From Thermaerobacter marianensis (GTDB lineage: Bacteria; Bacillota; Sulfobacillia; DYIH01): 8,103 nucleotides of DNA. The notes beneath the pieces were generated by a model. That model was not told where the DNA came from. It ran no database searches and saw only the letters and a program-made list of their open reading frames with translations. A program made the translations under genes and the position numbers. The stretch is taken from positions 1 to 8,103 of the forward strand of contig DYIH01000069.1 of the NCBI GenBank assembly GCA_020723785.1, given 5' to 3'. Shown here piece after piece: positions 6,290-8,103 of the stretch; the stretch's first letter is position 1; each line of letters opens with the position of its first letter.

Positions 6290-7060
6290 ATGCGAACGGT
6301 GAGGCGCCGCCGCTTCATGATCGTTCTCCTCGTTGCGGTCCTTTTCCCCGCCTTCGCGGCCTGGCCCGTTCCCGCCGCCGCGGCGCCGCCGGCCACGCCG
6401 GGCCTGGTAGTAAGGAGCGAAAGCCTTATTCTCACCGACGTCACCCCACAGATGGGCGCCATGTTCATGAACGTCGTTGAGATCGCCAATGAAGGCAAAC
6501 AGGATCAGACCGAGGTCGTCCTGCCGGTGATGCCGGGGTATCACCAGATGCGCGTCATGGGACCCGCGCAGGAGGGAGTGACCGAACTGGGGGACCGGGT
6601 CGTGATCCGCACGACGATTCCGGCGGGAGGTAGCCGGCAGTTCCAGTTGACGTACGGAGTGATAACGCGGTTGCCGCGCACGTTCCATCGCGCCAGGCTC
6701 TACCGGACGGAACGAATGACCGTCGCCATGAACGACCTGGAGTTCACCGGGGAGATCCCGGAACTGCAGGATGCGGGCACAGAGGACATGGGCAACAGCA
6801 TCGTCCGGGTATACAGGAACAGGGCGCCCCTCGATCCCGCACCCGACATGCAGATCACCATTCGGGCCAACGTGGCCAACATGCGCCCCTATCTATACAG
6901 AATGGCAGGGCTGTTTGCGATTCCGGTCTTGGGGCTGCTGGCCATCTGGGTTCGCTCCTCGGCCATGAAGCGCCGCCGGGCGCACGGGGCAGCCGCCCCC
7001 GCCGCGCCGCCGGGCGCCGGCAAGCCGCGGCCTGCCTCCGGCAAAAAGAAGCAGTTATGA
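6290..7060 (+). CDS. Unknown secreted/membrane-anchored protein
   Basis: I do not recognise this gene. The 256-residue product starts with MRTVRRRRF and a hydrophobic run ending in an Ala-rich stretch (about 9-33), like a Sec signal peptide with an AxA-type site. An extracytoplasmic part of about 165 residues follows, rich in Val, Thr and short beta-like strands (for example VVEIANEGKQDQTEVVLPVMPG and TTIPAGGSRQFQLTYGV, reminiscent of Ig-like domains). Then come one membrane segment (about 204-221) and a basic, Ala/Pro/Lys-rich cytoplasmic tail ending KKKQL. There is no Cys and no catalytic motif. The start is uncertain: GTG 6287, ATG 6290 and GTG 6299 are all possible. GGGTGAT at 6285-6291 would serve GTG 6299 best, with a 7-base spacer. 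It begins 27 bases after rluD and is probably co-transcribed with it, separating rluD from pyrR. Confidence 0.8.
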   Translation: MRTVRRRRFMIVLLVAVLFPAFAAWPVPAAAAPPATPGLVVRSESLILTDVTPQMGAMFMNVVEIANEGKQDQTEVVLPVMPGYHQMRVMGPAQEGVTELGDRVVIRTTIPAGGSRQFQLTYGVITRLPRTFHRARLYRTERMTVAMNDLEFTGEIPELQDAGTEDMGNSIVRVYRNRAPLDPAPDMQITIRANVANMRPYLYRMAGLFAIPVLGLLAIWVRSSAMKRRRAHGAAAPAAPPGAGKPRPASGKKKQL

Positions 7061-7061
7061 A

Positions 7062-7071
7062 CCTGTCGCAC
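7062..7071 (-). repeat. Inverted copy of GTGCGACAGG just after a stop codon
   Basis: CCTGTCGCAC at 7062-7071 is the exact reverse complement of GTGCGACAGG. It begins two bases after the stop codon of the unknown membrane protein gene. A separate 6-bp hairpin (GGTCGC 7079-7084 with GCGACC 7089-7094) follows without a T tract. Confidence 0.6.
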
Positions 7072-7207
7072 GACCCGGGGTCGCCGGAGCGACCGGTGGG
7101 GCCGCCAACCAGCCGTCGGCACCGGTGACGGAATGCCTGCCGGCGGGGACATCCGTCATCGCCCCCGGACCGTGGGTGGTGAAGTACTTCACTGGCCGAA
7201 AACCCTG

Positions 7208-7217
7208 GTGCGACAGG
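7208..7217 (+). repeat. GTGCGACAGG copy inside the palindrome cluster
   Basis: This is an exact copy of the 10-mer within a hairpin, AAACCCT (7199-7205 region) pairing with AGGATTT (7215-7221) with one mismatch. A diverged version, TGCAAGACAGG, occupies the equivalent place in the second spacer (7257-7267). Confidence 0.6.
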
Positions 7218-7249
7218 ATTTGAAAGAAGTGAAGTACTTCACGCTGATG

Positions 7250-7275
7250 AAACCCTTGCAAGACAGGGGTTTTTT
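7250..7275 (+). terminator. Possible intrinsic terminator upstream of pyrR
   Basis: AAACCC (7250-7255) can pair with GGGTTT (7267-7272), and the T run 7270-7275 follows directly. The stem is short and half A-U, so strength is doubtful. It would end transcripts coming from rluD and the unknown membrane protein before the pyrR promoter. It lies in the second spacer of the palindrome cluster. Confidence 0.4.
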
Positions 7276-7289
7276 AAAAGTGAAGTAAT

Positions 7290-7379
7290 TCACCACCCAT
7301 GCGCGGTGGGGGGGCTATGTCATGCGGGCTGCCGGAACGGGGCGTCCTGGGTCACCACCCATGCGCGGTGGGGGGCTAT
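7290..7379. repeat. Direct repeat pair, 28/29 bp, 62 bp apart
   Basis: Copy 1 (7290-7318) and copy 2 (7352-7379) are identical except for the length of a G run (7 against 6). Each begins TCACCACCCATGCGCGGTGG and ends in the G run plus CTAT. Each can form a 5-bp hairpin, CCACC with GGTGG, around a 7-base loop. Copy 1 overlaps the right end of the palindromic unit. The 33 bases between copies are not repeated. Copy 2 ends 24 bases before the pyrR -35. Confidence 0.75.
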
Positions 7380-7403
7380 CCCCTATCCCCCAAGGTAAAT
7401 GTG

Positions 7404-7432
7404 TTGACTCTGCTGTCGAGGCCTGGTAGATT
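7404..7432 (+). promoter_or_regulatory. Sigma-A promoter of pyrR
   Basis: TTGACT (7404-7409) and TAGATT (7427-7432) are separated by exactly 17 bases and match the consensus TTGACA/TATAAT at five and four positions. The RNA start would be near 7439, right before the attenuator leader. Confidence 0.8.
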
Positions 7433-7440
7433 ATTTACGG

Positions 7441-7536
7441 GCAGCACCTTTAAGTTCGTCCGGCGAGACGAGCAAGGAGACAACGCCCGACCGGTTCCTG
7501 TCGGCTGACTCCTTGCGGGAAGCAAGGGGTTTTTTT
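7441..7536 (+). promoter_or_regulatory. PyrR-binding transcription attenuator leader
   Basis: The leader shows every part of a PyrR attenuator. The binding hairpin has stem TTCGTC (7455-7460) with GACGAG (7467-7472), closing the loop CGGCGA (7461-7466), which fits the CNGNGA loop recognised by PyrR. CACCTTTAA just upstream (7445-7453) is typical of these leaders. The antiterminator is GCAAGGAG (7472-7479) pairing perfectly with CTCCTTGC (7509-7516). That arm is also the left side of the terminator, so the two structures exclude each other. With UMP/UTP-bound PyrR the binding hairpin is held, the antiterminator is blocked and transcription stops. A small stem, CCGAC/GTCGG (7487-7491, 7500-7504), lies in the antiterminator loop. 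Confidence 0.92.
7509..7536 (+). terminator. Attenuator terminator before pyrR
   Basis: CTCCTTGC (7509-7516) pairs with GCAAGGGG (7522-7529), 8 bp including one G-U pair, around the loop GGGAA. Seven T residues follow (7530-7536). It is the regulated terminator of the PyrR leader. Confidence 0.9.
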
Positions 7537-7567
7537 GCGCGTCCAAGCGCGCGAAGGGGGCGTCGGC

Positions 7568-8103
7568 GTGGCGCTGCAGGAAAAGGCCCAGATCATGGAC
7601 GAATCCGGCATCGACCGGGCGCTGCGGCGCATCGCCCATGAGATCGTGGAGCGCAACAAGGGCACCGACAACCTGGTGCTGGTCGGCATCCGGCGGCGGG
7701 GCGTGCCCCTGGCACAGCGGCTGGGCCGACATATAAAGGAGTTCGAGAACGCCGACGTACCCATCGGCACGCTGGACATCACCCTCTACCGCGACGACCT
7801 GACGACCATGTCGGAGCGGCCGCAGGTGCACCGCACCGAGGTGCCGGTGAACGTCAGCGACAAAAAGATCGTCCTGGTGGACGACGTCCTCTACACGGGG
7901 CGAACGGTGCGGTCCGCCCTCGACGCCCTGATGGACCTGGGGCGGCCCGAGCAGATACAACTTGCGGTCCTGGTCGACCGGGGCCACCGGGAACTGCCGA
8001 TCCGGGCCGACTACGTGGGGAAGAACGTCCCGACATCGAGGAAAGAGGTCATCGAGGTCCGCCTCGCGGAGATCGACGGCAAAAACGAAGTGATGATCAT
8101 GGA
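7568..8103 (+). CDS. pyrR: PyrR, pyrimidine operon attenuation regulator / uracil phosphoribosyltransferase (3' end outside window)
   Basis: PyrR binds the leader RNA of pyrimidine genes in response to UMP/UTP and has weak uracil phosphoribosyltransferase activity. The 178 complete codons present show the family closely: MDESGIDRALRRIAHEIVERNKG near the N-terminus, LDITLYRDDLT, the PRPP loop VLVDDVLYTGRT (102-113), and LAVLVDRGHRELPIRADYVGKNVPTS. Bacillus PyrR has 181 residues, so only a few C-terminal residues are missing. The GTG start at 7568 has GAAGGGGG (7553-7560) 7 bases upstream. Placement directly after its own attenuator suggests autoregulation and that pyrimidine biosynthesis genes (pyrB, pyrC and so on) follow beyond the window. 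Confidence 0.97.
   Translation, partial: MALQEKAQIMDESGIDRALRRIAHEIVERNKGTDNLVLVGIRRRGVPLAQRLGRHIKEFENADVPIGTLDITLYRDDLTTMSERPQVHRTEVPVNVSDKKIVLVDDVLYTGRTVRSALDALMDLGRPEQIQLAVLVDRGHRELPIRADYVGKNVPTSRKEVIEVRLAEIDGKNEVMIM

Larger units (their letters stand above)
7174..7298. repeat. 125-bp repeat unit with 19-bp inverted ends and three palindromes
   Basis: The left end GGGTGGTGAAGTACTTCAC (7174-7192) is the reverse complement of the right end (7280-7298) at 18 of 19 positions. Inside lies a third palindrome. The three 14-bp palindromes are at 7179-7192 and 7229-7242 (both GTGAAGTACTTCAC, perfect) and 7280-7293 (GTGAAGTAATTCAC, one mismatched pair). Their centres are 50 and 51 bp apart. The two spacers resemble each other: AAACCCTGGTGCGACAGG (7199-7216) and AAACCCTTGCAAGACAGG (7250-7267). 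There is no clear target-site duplication and no coding frame. It may be an operator array or a small palindromic repeat element. Confidence 0.75.

Noticed and set aside
5138..6688. 516-codon minus-strand open frame opposite rluD
   Set aside because: It covers the confident rluD gene and parts of two other genes, is His/Gly/Arg-rich, and shows no motif or ribosome binding site. It is an artefact of GC-rich codon usage.
7079..7094. Terminator after the unknown membrane protein gene
   Set aside because: The 6-bp GGTCGC/GCGACC stem is perfect, but no T tract follows, so it is recorded only as a hairpin.
7179..7293. CRISPR array (14-bp repeats with 36-37-bp spacers)
   Set aside because: The repeats are too short and fully palindromic, there are only three, the spacers resemble each other, and no cas genes are present.

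Overview
The window looks like the chromosome of a GC-rich, endospore-forming Firmicute, probably of the Clostridia (Desulfotomaculum/Pelotomaculum/Moorella-like). The basis is the pair spoIVB-spo0A, a spore-former hallmark, together with the Gram-positive cluster traR/yteA-like gene - lspA - rluD - pyrR, with AGGAGG-type ribosome binding sites and GTG/TTG starts. The species cannot be named from the sequence alone.

Layout. Bases 1-352 are non-coding and hold a hairpin built on a dispersed motif (39-76) and a 26-bp near-perfect palindrome (205-230). Next come spoIVB (353-1687), a hairpin terminator, a spo0A control region with a sigma-H-like promoter and a perfect 0A box, and spo0A (1900-2682). 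A phosphoribosyltransferase-like gene on the minus strand (2679-3320) converges on spo0A, and the two stop codons overlap. From 3564 all genes run on the plus strand: a small DUF5665-type membrane protein, a DksA/TraR zinc-finger protein, lspA, rluD, a signal-peptide/membrane-anchored protein of unknown function, and pyrR, which is cut by the window end.

Functionally, the left part is sporulation control. SpoIVB is the serine protease that triggers sigma-K activation, and Spo0A is the master response regulator. The right part is housekeeping: lipoprotein signal peptidase, 23S rRNA pseudouridine synthase, and pyrimidine regulation. pyrR has its own sigma-A promoter and a PyrR-responsive attenuator whose binding loop, antiterminator and terminator are all readable in the sequence.

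The most unusual region is 7061-7403, between the unknown membrane protein and the pyrR promoter. It carries three copies of a 14-bp palindrome (GTGAAGTACTTCAC type) at 50-51 bp spacing, bounded by 19-bp inverted repeats. It also carries a 28/29-bp sequence repeated 62 bp apart, and copies of a motif, GTGCGACAGG, found four times in the window and always outside genes. I found no new protein system such as a defence island or mobile element; the candidates for novelty are these non-coding repeats and the unknown membrane protein.
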